DNA from: Glandiceps talaboti
Lineage: Eukaryota > Hemichordata > Enteropneusta > Spengelidae
Length of the DNA: 62,000 bases
Reading direction: 5' to 3'
Assembly: GCF_964340395.1 (NCBI RefSeq)
Contig: NC_135551.1
Coordinates: 18,178,503-18,240,502 of the forward strand
Shown piece after piece: positions 17,690 through 30,534 of the stretch. The notes beneath the pieces were generated by a model that had not been told where the DNA came from, ran no database searches, and was given only the letters and a program-made list of their open reading frames with translations. Numbering within the stretch: position 1 is the first letter of the stretch; each line of letters begins with the position of its first letter. The position numbers and the translations under genes were made by a program.

Positions 17690-17830
17690 TCCAATATGGT
17701 ATGTTTATCTTTCTGCCAAGTTTGAATGAAATTGACCTGTGCACGGTTGGACATGTACAGACACACACACACATACACACTCGCTCACTCAAAGACGAAT
17801 GTAGCCCATTGGTATACCATGAGACTTGAA
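17690..17830 (+). repeat. Interspersed-repeat fragment with (CA)n
   Basis: CTGCCAAGTTTGAATGAAAT followed by a GGAC-rich stretch, (CA)n and a CCCATTGGTATACC tail. This has the layout of a common invertebrate interspersed repeat. A related CCAGGTTTGAATGAAATTAT occurs at 16351-16375. Confidence 0.35.
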
Positions 17831-19159
17831 GAGATTTGAAGGTACAGTAGGACGTGAGACAATAATTACAAGCTTAACATTTATATGAAATATATAATAC
17901 ACCACCAACATTTTGTTAACAAGGAATTTTTACTTAAAAACTTAGTTCCATAGCTCACACTACATCAAGGCTCCAAAGAGTAATCTTGTTCTTTTTGACA
18001 AGTTATCTTCACTATACAAGCGATTGGAAAAATGAAAGTCATATATACAATGTTCATTAATTTTTAACTCATCTGTACAATTATCAAATACATATACATA
18101 AAAGTATTTCATTTTATACAAAACTTACAAGTTCTCTTTCAGATGTTGGCTATTACAAATGGAAGTAGTCAAATTAGAAAGAGAAATTATCAACATTTAC
18201 AGATGAAGGTTGGAGACATGATCGCATTCTCCACCTGTTGAATAGCATTTTAAGGCATTAGAAATTAAATCCTGCAGAATTAATGCTATGTGGTCCACCT
18301 GAGTCCCTACACATTGATGGTTCCATACTGGAAAATTTAAACACATTTATAAAAGGGAGTTTAACCTTTTGACTTTGTACACACTTGGGTTTTACCCAGT
18401 AATTAACAGAAAACAGAATAATGAAGCAAGAACATTCTCATGACAATAAGACCAGCAAGTTTTACAGATTATTGAGACTGCAAAGAAACTAAAAATGTGG
18501 CTTTGACTTTGAAAAGTAGTTCCAGTTTCATAACCTTTGACATAGCAAGGGATTGTGGGAAATCTAAGATGGCTGTATAAAAGGTTGTACAAAATTGTTT
18601 GTTTAAAAACCAGTAGAAAAGGAAGCAGTTACACCTACAAATAAATTTCTCTCATAGTGTTCGTAATTTCAGTTCAGCTCAATATGTAGAACCTAATGAA
18701 TTCAGAGAGCAGGACACTTCCACAAGGTTGCAAACTAGGAAGGAATAGTATTAGTAGGGAGATTATTTTCTGAAAACTTTGTTGAGCAATTTGAAGAGAG
18801 AATTTGATATTTGAACTATATTCTGAGTTACAACTCTCAGCAGATAACATGTAAAAAAGTCAACTGTACTATTTATATGTAGCAGGGGTTTACTAAAGCC
18901 AAGAAGTTAACAATTTCCAAAGTACATTTGTGAGGTGATGATGGGCATTGGTTTTGAGATTACTTTTTGCCATACTGTGATGTAAAATAAAATAACATGT
19001 GAGAATGAAGTGATACACCTCTACACCCCCACCCACCTACCCACCCACCCACCACCACCGACGATGCTGACAAGATGTCGGTGAAAATTTGGGACTTGCT
19101 TTTAAGAATTATTTTGACTCTGCGAGTAGAAATTCATTACTAAATAAAATAAACATATT

Positions 19160-19165
19160 TTTATT
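19160..19165 (-). promoter_or_regulatory. Candidate polyadenylation signal of the RPGR-like gene
   Basis: TTTATT on the plus strand (AATAAA on the minus), about 770 nt past the RPGR stop. It is one of several possible hexamers; choice by position only. Confidence 0.25.
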
Positions 19166-19929
19166 AAACTGTGGAAAGAGAGATTGAATAGATGTCATAT
19201 TTGTTGTAAAATGAAGAAAAAAAATTATTGATTTATCTATGCTTATGAGTTAATCATTCTGGCTACTGTATTTCAACTACCTGTGTGTACTAAAAAAAAT
19301 ACATGTATTGGGGACATACAGTATTGAACACACAGAGTTCAACTTAAATATAGTTCCTACTGTAAGAGAGCTTGACGCAAATTTTAGAATAATGTTCTCA
19401 ATCATCAGAGTTGTTTTTTTTACTTATAAAGTTGAAGTAAACATATAATTTAAATTTTCCAGTATGAGACTATTTTTCATAACATACATTTTTCTTTTGC
19501 AAAAAATATTGTTAAAACTGATAATTTTCTCCCAAAAGGACAATTAATTTAAGTAGTTTTACGGAAGAAATAGATTCTAATGCATTATTTCATGAAAAAT
19601 TTGAGTGATTTTCATATTTAAGAACTCTAAAAATTGAGAACAAAAATATTTGTATGAGCACAGCTCATGCCAATGGATGGAATATACATAAATTACAAAA
19701 TCAATTCACATCAAAATGCAACATATAATCTTCATAATTTGCTAGAATTATGATTGACACATCTTTTTACTGCTTTCTAATATCTGATTTGTTGTGGCAA
19801 AGAATCTTGCCACACTTTGATGTGCTGAATGTTCTGATTGGTCAGGGGTGACATGATTGACAGTTGGAACACAGTTCTAACTCATTTGCATATCATGTCA
19901 TAACCAATGAAATATCTAGTGATAGACAG

Positions 19930-20037
19930 TTAAAGTATGGTACACGTTCGACTAGTCTTCTCGCCCTGCTGTTGTTTGGCTTGCTCCTCTTGTTTTTTCA
20001 TGTCTTCGGCCGCTTTGCTCTTTTGCCAAAATTTCCA
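19930..20037 (-). CDS. RPGR: RPGR last exon: basic segment and CTIL prenylation box
   Basis: Acceptor AATCCCACAG, phase 0, stop TAA at 19930-19932. Encodes [19 protein letters not shown], then [16 protein letters not shown]. The last four residues are a CaaX box with terminal leucine, the type recognised by geranylgeranyltransferase I, and are the same as in the constitutive human isoform. This identifies the true C-terminus. Confidence 0.88.
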   Translation of the reverse strand, partial: WKFWQKSKAAEDMKKQEEQAKQQQGEKTSRTCTIL

Positions 20038-23000
20038 CTGTGGGATTTAAAAGATGACAAACAATTCATTATTAAAACTCAAATAAGAATGATTACACAG
20101 TTTGAGGAAAAATGTTTACAGTAAATGTGTGTAAGAAAAAAGATGCAGTGCAGATGACACATCACATGGTCCATTTCATTGGATCTCAATGTATGGGTAA
20201 TTTCAGAAATGCTGGAAAACCTATATGTTACAATATTTGTACATCATTATGCCTAGTTAAAGCCCCTGTCCAGACTCTACTATGTACCCATGGTCAGGAT
20301 TAAAGTTCCTGTCCAGACTCCTCTGTACCCATGGCTAGGGGTAGAACTCCTGCCCAGACTCTACTCTGTACCCATGGTCAGGGTTAGCCCCTGTCCAGAC
20401 TCCTCTGTACCCATTGCTAGGGGTAGAGCTCCTGTCCAGACTTTCCTATGTACCCATGGTCAGAGTTAAAGCCTGTCCCCTATATACCCATGGTCACAAT
20501 TAGGGTATGGACGACTACACAAATACATTTACAGGGATCTTACTGGACACAGAGCTTTAACAAGGGTGAGTCGATTAATACTGTATAGTTTGAAGAATGG
20601 TGAGATGGAAGAGAATTTGTAGGAGCAGACTGTGCAGGCTGAACAGTACATAAGTTACAACATTTATGTGTGGGCTGACAATGATTCCATGCTGTGAAGA
20701 CATACATGTACATACATAGATATTTGCCAGTAAATTCCTTTAAGCTGAAGATCTTGCAGCTCTTGTACAGAAATGCATTATGAACAGAATATGCAAGTAC
20801 TCCATAGCTATTCCAAGTCAAGCATTTGTACTTTGTGAAAGTGTCATCTAATATGACCATCTGAAGTGTGGGTTGTAATTTGTACAACAATGTACAACAA
20901 TTAGCAGTTTTATCAAGTGATACCCGTCAAAATTGAAACCTTCACTGACAACTGTGTCTGTTAAATTTGTAGTTGGGTGACATAGTGTGTTCAAAATACA
21001 TGAATGATACAAAAAACTGCAAAGCATCAAACTCAGCAAACATTTGACATTAAAATAAAGCCCCACTAGGTACAACTGGAACAACATTTTTTGTAATTTT
21101 TGTTCTCTCAATAGTGACAATGACAGTTTCAGATTACTAAGGCAGACATAAACTAAAACTATTGTTTCCACATGTTGCTCTAAGCCACTGAATGGATTTG
21201 GCATAATTATGCTCACCACCTTAGGAGTTTCTGATAAGTAGTTTTTCCTCACCAACTTGACATGTATCCATATTGAAAAGCAGGAGCTTTAGTTTACATC
21301 TAACTGTGTCAAGACCTCAATTGCCACTGTAGTAGTTTATAGTCATTATGTTGTCACACTTAGTGAAGTTGGTCAGAGTGCATAGCAATCATAAAACCTA
21401 AATTTTGCTGTGTGTCAGTGTTGTGTCAAATTGGCTTTATAGTGGGCACAATTTACAATTTGTTGGAACTCTCAAGAAATCAGGTTCATACCCGATTACT
21501 ATTTACATACAGACATCAAGCCGCTGTTCACAAGTACCATTGAGTACAAAACCTGATGTAATTCAGTGATCAAAAGGATTGAACTGTTGTAAGTAAAGGT
21601 TGTTTTTTTTGCAATCCACAAAAATTAACAAAAAATAATGAAATGTTATAACTAATGGGGCTTTAGCAAGCAGATTTCAAAGAGGAGAATAAGGCAATCA
21701 TCAATACTAAAAGATATTGTGCGAGCGAATTGTAGGTGTGCAAACTGTGAGAGAACATTATGGTGCATCACACAAAGAAGACAAATCACAATATGATATA
21801 CTTACTCATTGGTTGACATCAGAAATAGAACAGAATGAGGATGAAAATGATATGAACAAAAAGAAAAAAAAAATATAGACAACATATTGGTTATTATGTA
21901 TGCATTATAAAAATTAAAATACACTGTAGTAACTGTTATGAATGCAAATGTAAGCTACCATTATGAGTATCATTATAGTGGCCTTTCTGGTCCCAAGCTT
22001 TACTGCATGCAGAAATGTTACCTCTGATATTAATATTTTATCTGGTCAAATTTTCAACTTTCAGATTCCATTCTTTTGGCACATGATTTTATTGATAAAA
22101 AGGCTTCAGTTTTGCTTTCATAACAATTTTTAAACTGTGTGTAGTCAATGTTGATTGAAGTTTATTACATTTAAAATAAAATTTCTACTACTGAACTATG
22201 GACAAACATTTGATATGTATATTTAAATCGAGAAAGGAACAAAACATACAGTTTGAAGGTATAGTTACAGATGACAACCCACCACATGCCCATGCTACAG
22301 CCCCCCCCCCCCCCTCCACACACACACACAGAATGTGCAGCCTTTAATAACTGAACTTGGTGGATCATTCACAGTGTAACTTAGAACCAGCAAGGTCTCT
22401 TGATAACTATTGCTACCTCTACCATGTTCCCAACATAGCATGCATGTGTGTATGATGCAAGTTGTATAATATGGCTGAGCAACTTATGAATTCAACTTTC
22501 TTGGCATTTTAAGGTGTAAACATTGAATTGCTCAAGGACTTCACAGGAGTGGTGTGACATTCCAGAACTGTCATTGACTTTCTATGAGTGCATTAACTTT
22601 ATGTGTATGATTTCTATTGTTCATGAGTACGATTTTGTGGTAAAAGTTTGGGCAAAACGACATCACAGTGACAAATACCACTCAGTCTGGTAAAAACTTT
22701 TAACACAAAGTCACTGGGTCCTTGACTGAATGAGGGTACTAATGCCAGTGGTACAGTAATCAAATGGAATACTGAGAATTCAAGTATTACCTTTGCTGGT
22801 GATTCTGCTGCTTTGGCCTTTTCTTTGTCTTTCTGTTTATTTTTTATTTCATCTTCATCTTCTGAATCATCCTCATCATCATCATCATCTTCAATTTTCT
22901 TGGAAGACTTCTTAGATTGACTTTTACCAAATATGTCAACTTTGTTCTTCTGTTTGGCTTTCGCGCTTGGATCTACAGAAAGCAAGGGTATGTCTTGTGT

Positions 23001-23675
23001 TTGTGTTAAGTTTGAATGTTTCATGATGGACACATAAACATTAGCTCTTGATTCTTGAAATCATAGGCAGATATCGTAAGAACAGTATCCCATTGTGAAG
23101 ATTGAGTATTTTGGGTAATATCTCTAAGATAAATGTTTTATAATTACTTCAAAGATGGAAATACATATTAGATAAAATAATTTCTTGGTAGAACAACACT
23201 ACTAGAGATAATACTGTCTGATGAATAATTTGCAATCCTTTTGTATATTTGCCGAATTGTAAATTAATTAGAGCAAACTAGTGACAAAGTGTCTAGGTAT
23301 ATGTACAAATATAACCATGTATAGCTTTTGAAAAGTAGTGTGGAAATAACAGTAAAGTACAAAAATACAATCATGACAAACAGCTAATCAAAAGATGATA
23401 AATGATGAAGTTAAGTTGCCATGGTGATTTGTCTACCTTCTTCCTCACTCTCCTCATCATCCTCATCACTATCATCATAATCTACCATCTTCTTCTTCTT
23501 CTTTTTGGCAGCAGCTTCTTTCTTCTTAGCTTCTTCTCTAGCCTTTGCTTTTTTAGCCTCTTCTTTCGCTTTCTTTTCCCTTTCTTTTGACTTGCTTTTT
23601 GGCAATTCCTCCTCCTCTGACTCTTCTTCATCTTCATCATCATCATCATCATCATCATCCTCATCATCTTCATCT

Positions 23676-23706
<31 letters not shown>

Positions 23707-26700
23707 CATCTTCAGACTCCACTTTCTTCTTCTTTGCTGCAGCTTTTTTCTTTTCTTCCTCTTTCTTCCTTTTTTCCTCCTCCTTTTTCTTCTTTTCCTC
23801 CTCTTTCTTTTTCAGTTCTTCCTCCTTTTTCCTCTTTTTTTCCTCTTCCTTTTCTTTCTTTAATCTTTCTTTCTCGGCCTTTTCTTTTTCCTTTCGTTCT
23901 TTTTCAAGCTGTTTCTCTGGGTATTGATAATAATGTATATTAATTACTAACTGCAGTGAGTAACTGAGAGCCACTAACCTTTACCTGTATCTTCTTCTGA
24001 TCAATGAAATTGATCATCTGTTCTAACTCACTAACATCTAGTTGTAACTCTTCCATTGGTCAGTCTGTTCTAACTCACTATCATCTACAGTTGTAACTCT
24101 TCCATTGGTCAGTCTGTTCTAACTCACTATCATCTACAGTTGTAACTCTTAGATTGGTCTGTCTGTTCTAACTCGCCATCATCTACAGTTGTAACTCTTC
24201 CATTGGTCAGTCTGTTCTAACTCACTATCATCTACAGTTGTAACTCTTAGATTGGTCTGTCTGTTCTAACTCGCCATCATCTACAGTTGTAACTCTTAGA
24301 TTGGTCTGTCTGTTCTAACTCACTATCATCTACAGTTGTAACTCTTCCATTGGTCATCTGTTCTAACTCACCATTATCTACAGTTGTAACTCTTAGATTG
24401 GTCTGTCTGTTCTAACTCACTATCATCTACAGTTGTAACTCTTCCATTGGTCATCTGTTCTAACTCACCATTATCTACAGTTGTAACTCTTAGATTGGTC
24501 AGTCTGTTCTAACTCACTATCATCTACAGTTGTAACTCTTAGATTGGTCAGTCTGTTCTCACTCACTATCATCTACAGTTGTAACTCTTCCATTGGTCAG
24601 TCTATTCTAACTCACTATCATCTACAGTTGTAACTTTTCCATTGTCATCTGTTCTAACTCACTATCATCTACAGTTGTAACTCTTCCATTGTCATCTGTT
24701 CTAACTCACTATCATCTACAGTTGTAACTCTTAGATTGGTCAGTCTGTTCTCACTCACTATCATCTACAGTTGTAACTCTTCCATTGGTCAGTCTATTCT
24801 AACTCACTATCATCTACAGTTGTAACTTTTCCATTGTCATCTGTTCTAACTCACTATCATCTACAGTTGTAACTCTTCCATTGTCATCTGTTCTAACTCA
24901 CTATCATCTACAGTTGTAACTCTTAGATTGGTCAGTCTGTTCTAACTCACTATCATCTACAGTTGTAACTCTTCCATTGGTCAGTCTGTTCTAACTCACT
25001 ATCATCTACATGTAACTCTTCCATAGGTCAGTCTGTTCTAACTCACTATCATCTACAGTTGTAACTCTTCCATTGGTCAGTCTATTCTAACTCACTATCA
25101 TATACAGTTGTAACTCTTCCATTGTCATCTGTTCTAACTCACTATCATCTACAGTTGTAACTCTTCCATAGGTCAGTCTGTTCTAACTCACTATCATATA
25201 CAGTTGTAACTCTTCCATTGGTCAGTCTATTCTAACTCACTATCATCTACAGTTGTAACTCTTCCATAGGTCAGTCTGTTCTAACTCACTATCATCTACA
25301 GTTGTAACTCTTCCATTGTCATCTGTTCTAACTCACTATCATCTACAGTTGTAACTCTTCCATTGTCATCTGTTCTAACTCACTATCATCTACAGTTGTA
25401 ACTCTTCCATTATCATCTGTTCTAACTCACTACCATCTACAGTTGTAACTCTTCCATTGTCATCTGTTCTAACTCACTATCATCTACAGTTGTAACTCTT
25501 CCATAGGTCAGTCTGTTCTAACTCACTATCATCTACAGTTGTAACTCTTCCATAGGTCAGTCTGTTCTAACTCACTATCATCTACAGTTGTAACTCTTCC
25601 ACTGTCATCTGTTCTAACCCACTATCATCTACAGTTGTAACTCTTCCATTGTCATCTGTTCTAACTCACTATCATCTACAGTTGTAACTCTTCCATTGTC
25701 ATCTGTTCTAACTCACTATTATCTACAGTTGTAACTCTTCCATTGGTCAGTCTGTTCTAACTCACTATCACCTACAGTTGTAACTTTTCCATAGGTCAGT
25801 CTGTTCTAATTCACTATCACCTACAGTTGTAACTCTTCCATTGGTCAGTCTGTTCTAACTCACTATCATCTACAGTTGTAACTCTTAGATTGGCCAGTCT
25901 GTTCTAATTCACTATCACCTACAGTTATAACTCTTCCATAGGTCAGTCTGTTCTAACTCACTATCATCTACAGTTGTAACTCTTAGATTGGCCAGTCTGT
26001 TCTAACTCACTATCATCTACAGTTGTAACTCTTAGATTGGTCAGTCTGTTCTAACTCACTATCATCTACAGTTGTAACTCTTAGATTGGTCAGTCTGTTC
26101 TTACTCACTATCACCTACAGTTGTAACCTTTCCATAGGTCAGTCTGTTCTAATTCACTATCACCTACAGTTATAACTCTTCCATAAGTCAGTCTGTTCTA
26201 ATTCACTATCACCTACAGTTGTAACTCTTAGATTGGTCAATCTGTTCTAATTCACTACCATCTACAGTTGTAACTCTTCCATTGGTCAGTCTGTTCTAAC
26301 TCACTATCATCTACAGTTGAACTCTTCCATTGGTCAATCTGTTCTAATTCACTATCACCTACAGTTATAACTCTTCCATAAGTCAGTCTGTTCTAACTCA
26401 CTATCACCTACAGTTGTAACTCTTCCATAAGTCAGTCTGTTCTAACTCACTATCACCTACAGTTATAACTCTTCCATAAGTCAGTCTGTTCTAACTCACT
26501 ATCACCTACAGTTGTAACTCTTAGATTGGTCAATCTGTTCTAATTCACTATCACCTACAGTTATAACTCTTCCATTGGTCAGTCTGTTCTAACTCACTAT
26601 CATCTACAGTTGAACTCTTCCATTGGTCAATCTGTTCTAATTCACTATCACCTACAGTTATAACTCTTCCATTGGTCAGTCTGTGCTAACTCACTATCAT

Positions 26701-29700
26701 CTACAGTTGTAACTCTTAGATTGGTCAGTCTATTCTAACTCACTATCATCTACAGTTGTAACTCTTAGATTGGTCAGTCTGTTCTAACTCACTATCATCT
26801 ACAGTTGTAACTCTTCCATCGGTCAGTCTGTTCTAACTCACTATCATATACAGTTGTAACTCTTCCATTGTCATCTGTTCTAACTCACTACCATCTACAG
26901 TTGTAACTCTTCCATAGGTCAGTCTGTTCTAATTCACTATCACCTACAGTTGTAACTTTTCCATAGGTCAGCCTATTCTAATTCACTATCACCTACAGTT
27001 ATAACTTTTCCATAGGTCAGTCTGTTCTAATTCACTATCACCTACAGTTATAACTGGGCCAAGGGTAAAAACTACCATCAATTTACAGACACATTATTGT
27101 GCCAATTTTAGAGATATTAAAACTGACTAATTAAACCATTGAAAGATTAAGGCCCATAGTACTAATAGAAGGACCAAAATGTTGTGTTCATTTCTAATTG
27201 AACATTCAAAAGTACTGTAACTATATATTTTACTGTCCCATTGACTTTGAACCTATGAACAGTATATTTTGCTACTGTACAATGTAAGTAACATGGTTAT
27301 ATATTCATATACATACGTTTCTCTTTTTCTTTCTTGGCTTTCTCTTTCTCACGTTTCTTCCTCTCTTTAGGATCCAAGTCTTCAAGATCAGTTCCATCAC
27401 TTTCCTCCTCTTCATCCTCATCATCACCATCTTTGTCTTCCTCATCATCTTCCTTATCTTTTGTCTTTTGCTATGAAAGACACGTAGAAATGATGTTCCT
27501 TCTTTTTTCAATTACAGAAGATTGTGTGTACATAGTATGGAATGTTGTCAGTATCTTTGACTTTTTGCACAGTGTGTTTCTGAGTTTTTGATTGAGATGA
27601 GAAATAGTTCCAAGTTTATTACTGTTACCCTCTAGCTAAATTCAGATACAATTATTGGGAAGAAGCAATTTTTTTTCAGATTTTAAACTTTTTGATCACC
27701 TGCACTGTCACTCAAGTTCTCAAACCTTACCAACGGACTATAAAGTGTTGTTCTATGAATACTAGCTTTGTAGACATGAATGTGGATAAGCCTGACAATA
27801 TAGTAATATACATAATATAAAGTACTGTAAATTAGGACAATCACTCACAGAGATGTGAGATAACTAAATGTAATAACAAAACATATTCTATGAATTTGGA
27901 ATCATAATGGGTGAACAGTTAAGGCGACTGGATTGAAATCTGCAAGTTAGTGGTTCAAGCCTTGCCATTGTCATTTGTTTTCCCTAATGGCTAAAGTCTG
28001 TACGCAAGATTTGAACCATGATTGGTGCCCAGTCAACCCTGCTGTATAACTGGGACTTGGTAGGACAGTGATTGCTATGTGAATGCTTTAATCCTACATG
28101 CTTACAAAGGCTGCAATGGATTGCAAGCTTCACAGTAAGTTAACGAAGCTATACAGGTCAGTTGTGATGGCATGGATTTATGGCAGGTGTAATAATTGTA
28201 TGGTGCAATTCACATAAAGGTGAACTTTATTATTATTATACTGTGAATAATACCTTTTTAAGAGTCTCCTCCCCATCATCTTCATCATCACTATCTTCTT
28301 CCTCTGATGACTCTGATTCTTCTATTTTTTTCTACAGAAAAAGTGACAGAAACCACATATATGAAATGAACAATAAGTCAGCAGAGACAAACTGTGTACT
28401 ATGTATACCTGAATGTGAAACAAAATGGATTGTAAGGTTCTAATATGAATTTCTTTCAGGAGACAATTTACAGAATTTTCTGTCAAGTTTCTTAGAAATG
28501 AGTGTCAAAATGAAGGGTACAAAAATACTAAATTATTGAAACTTTTCAATCTTTTAAATGACCATTTGTAAACTCATTGGGGTTGCATAGGCAATCAATA
28601 AGGATAAAATAATGAAAATGTCTTCAGAGTAATTATGTGAAATTTAAGTGTGTAACTTTTCTTGAAGAAATCATATTTCAGCATACATGCATTTCAATAA
28701 TTACAGTATGTAATTTCACTCAATCTGACAGGTCTACGAAAGTACCAATTAGTAGACAACATGGTAAACAGTTTTATAGTTCAATGAGTTTGCTTGCTCC
28801 TAAGAAACTGTGAATTGAGTTTGACAAATTCTTGCCTGTCTTGTGGCGTGACAAGACAAGTGTGACTCTATAATATCTTTCTATCATCAACTCCTGCAAT
28901 GCTACTTCAAAAGTCCTATTTTTATAAAAAAGAATTGACAATAGAATATAACGTGTGCATGCAGATATGGACATGAATTAAAAGAACAATATGAATACTA
29001 GTCAATGGAATATAAAGCATATATGTAGTCAAAGCTCTTGAAGGGGAAAGCCACTCTGTGAACTTAAGGTATTTTCATATACTTTGGGTTCTGGAGTCAT
29101 TTTAATGATTTCACATCACACGAATTTCACTCAATTGCCAACACACTGAATATTCATGGCTCCTTTTTTTGCATATTTCTTTCAGATAAATAAACATGAC
29201 TATTGATTCAGTGTGCATCCAATTGATAGTCATGTCTGCTAAGACTTATAATGCAATTGTTTATTTTCAAGAGTGGCATTCCCTTTTGAAAACTGCGCAC
29301 AACATAGCAATCACACTCTTCACACTATTGAGTAGACAGGCGAGGCAGATCTTGAATTCATTATACATTCACATGCATTATGGTAGAGATGTAAGGCAAT
29401 GTGGTCACACTTCAATAGAAAACAGCATGTCAGAGATTTATTATTTTGTACATGAAAATACAATATGTCAAGTATACACCATGAAACTGCTAGGAGAAAT
29501 GACATGAAGACCACTGAAAGTACAAAGAAAGCTACGGTTATACTCTTGTTACAAGGACTAGTAGAGTGAAGGGTGAATACAATCTTCAGACACAGTTCCC
29601 TTTTTATAAATGTACGACACAAACAGTGTGGATGACAATGGAAGCTAACAAAGACAAGGTAAGTTATGACTTTGCATTTTTAACATCTGAAATAGAATGA

Positions 29701-30424
29701 AACCAGGATATGACAGCTGTAATGATGAAGCATAATATCATCAGTGCACCCTCTAAACAAGTTTGATATGACATGGACTAACAGCAATTTTTTTGTGACA
29801 CACCAACATTTGGTATTCCCATCCCTTACTTTGTGGTGACTCACAAGAAAACCCCCTTTTGACATTTTGACCCTTATAATAAAAAATGCTGTCTTTTATT
29901 AGAGGATACACTGATAATAATGCAATGAAACAAATACAAATGTATTGCCAAGAGCATCTCTCAAGCTTTACCTCACATGTTTTATGAACTAGGCAGTCAT
30001 TAAGTTAACATTATGGAGTGTTACATAGCTAGGAAGAGTTAAATGGTGCAAGGGATTATATTGTAGCCTACATTTTCAAAGTTATAAAACTACATGTATA
30101 TTAACATTGCCATAGAAAAGTTTGCAATGGAAAATTAAGAATTGGCAGGGGAAAATTACACTGATATACATAATTATATATAGCTGCTGATAGCCTGACA
30201 TATGTGGCCCATCTCCATTGCACATTCGCTGCCTGTCTGTCTTTTTCTGTCTCTCTCATTGTCCATCTCTGTCCCTCCCTTCCCTTGTCTCCCATTGCCC
30301 ATCTGTATGTCTGTGTCTTTCTGTCTCTTCCTTGTCTCTCATTGCCCATTTATGTCTGTCTGTCTGTCACTGTCTGTCTGTCTGTCTGTCTTTTTCTCAC
30401 TCCCTTCCCATCTCTAATTGCCCA

Positions 30425-30462
<38 letters not shown>

Positions 30463-30500
30463 TGTCTGTCTATCTCTCCCTTCCTGTCTCTCATTGCCCA

Positions 30501-30534
<34 letters not shown>

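Larger units (their letters stand above)
16300..19929. other. Space between the convergent lectin and RPGR genes
   Basis: Holds the lectin 3' end, a SINE (to 17375), an interspersed-repeat fragment with (CA)n (17690-17830) and, from about 18000 to 19929, probably the RPGR 3'-UTR or downstream sequence. No third gene is recognisable. Confidence 0.55.

Noticed and set aside
23505-23943. Plus-strand Ser/Phe-rich frame (140 codons) and His/Pro-rich frame (118 codons)
   Set aside because: Antisense shadows of the purine-rich RPGR exon, which fits the splice chain on the minus strand.
24010-27056. Possible coding minisatellite extending the RPGR tail
   Set aside because: Units of 49 and 47 bp shift frame at every step and contain stops on the coding strand.
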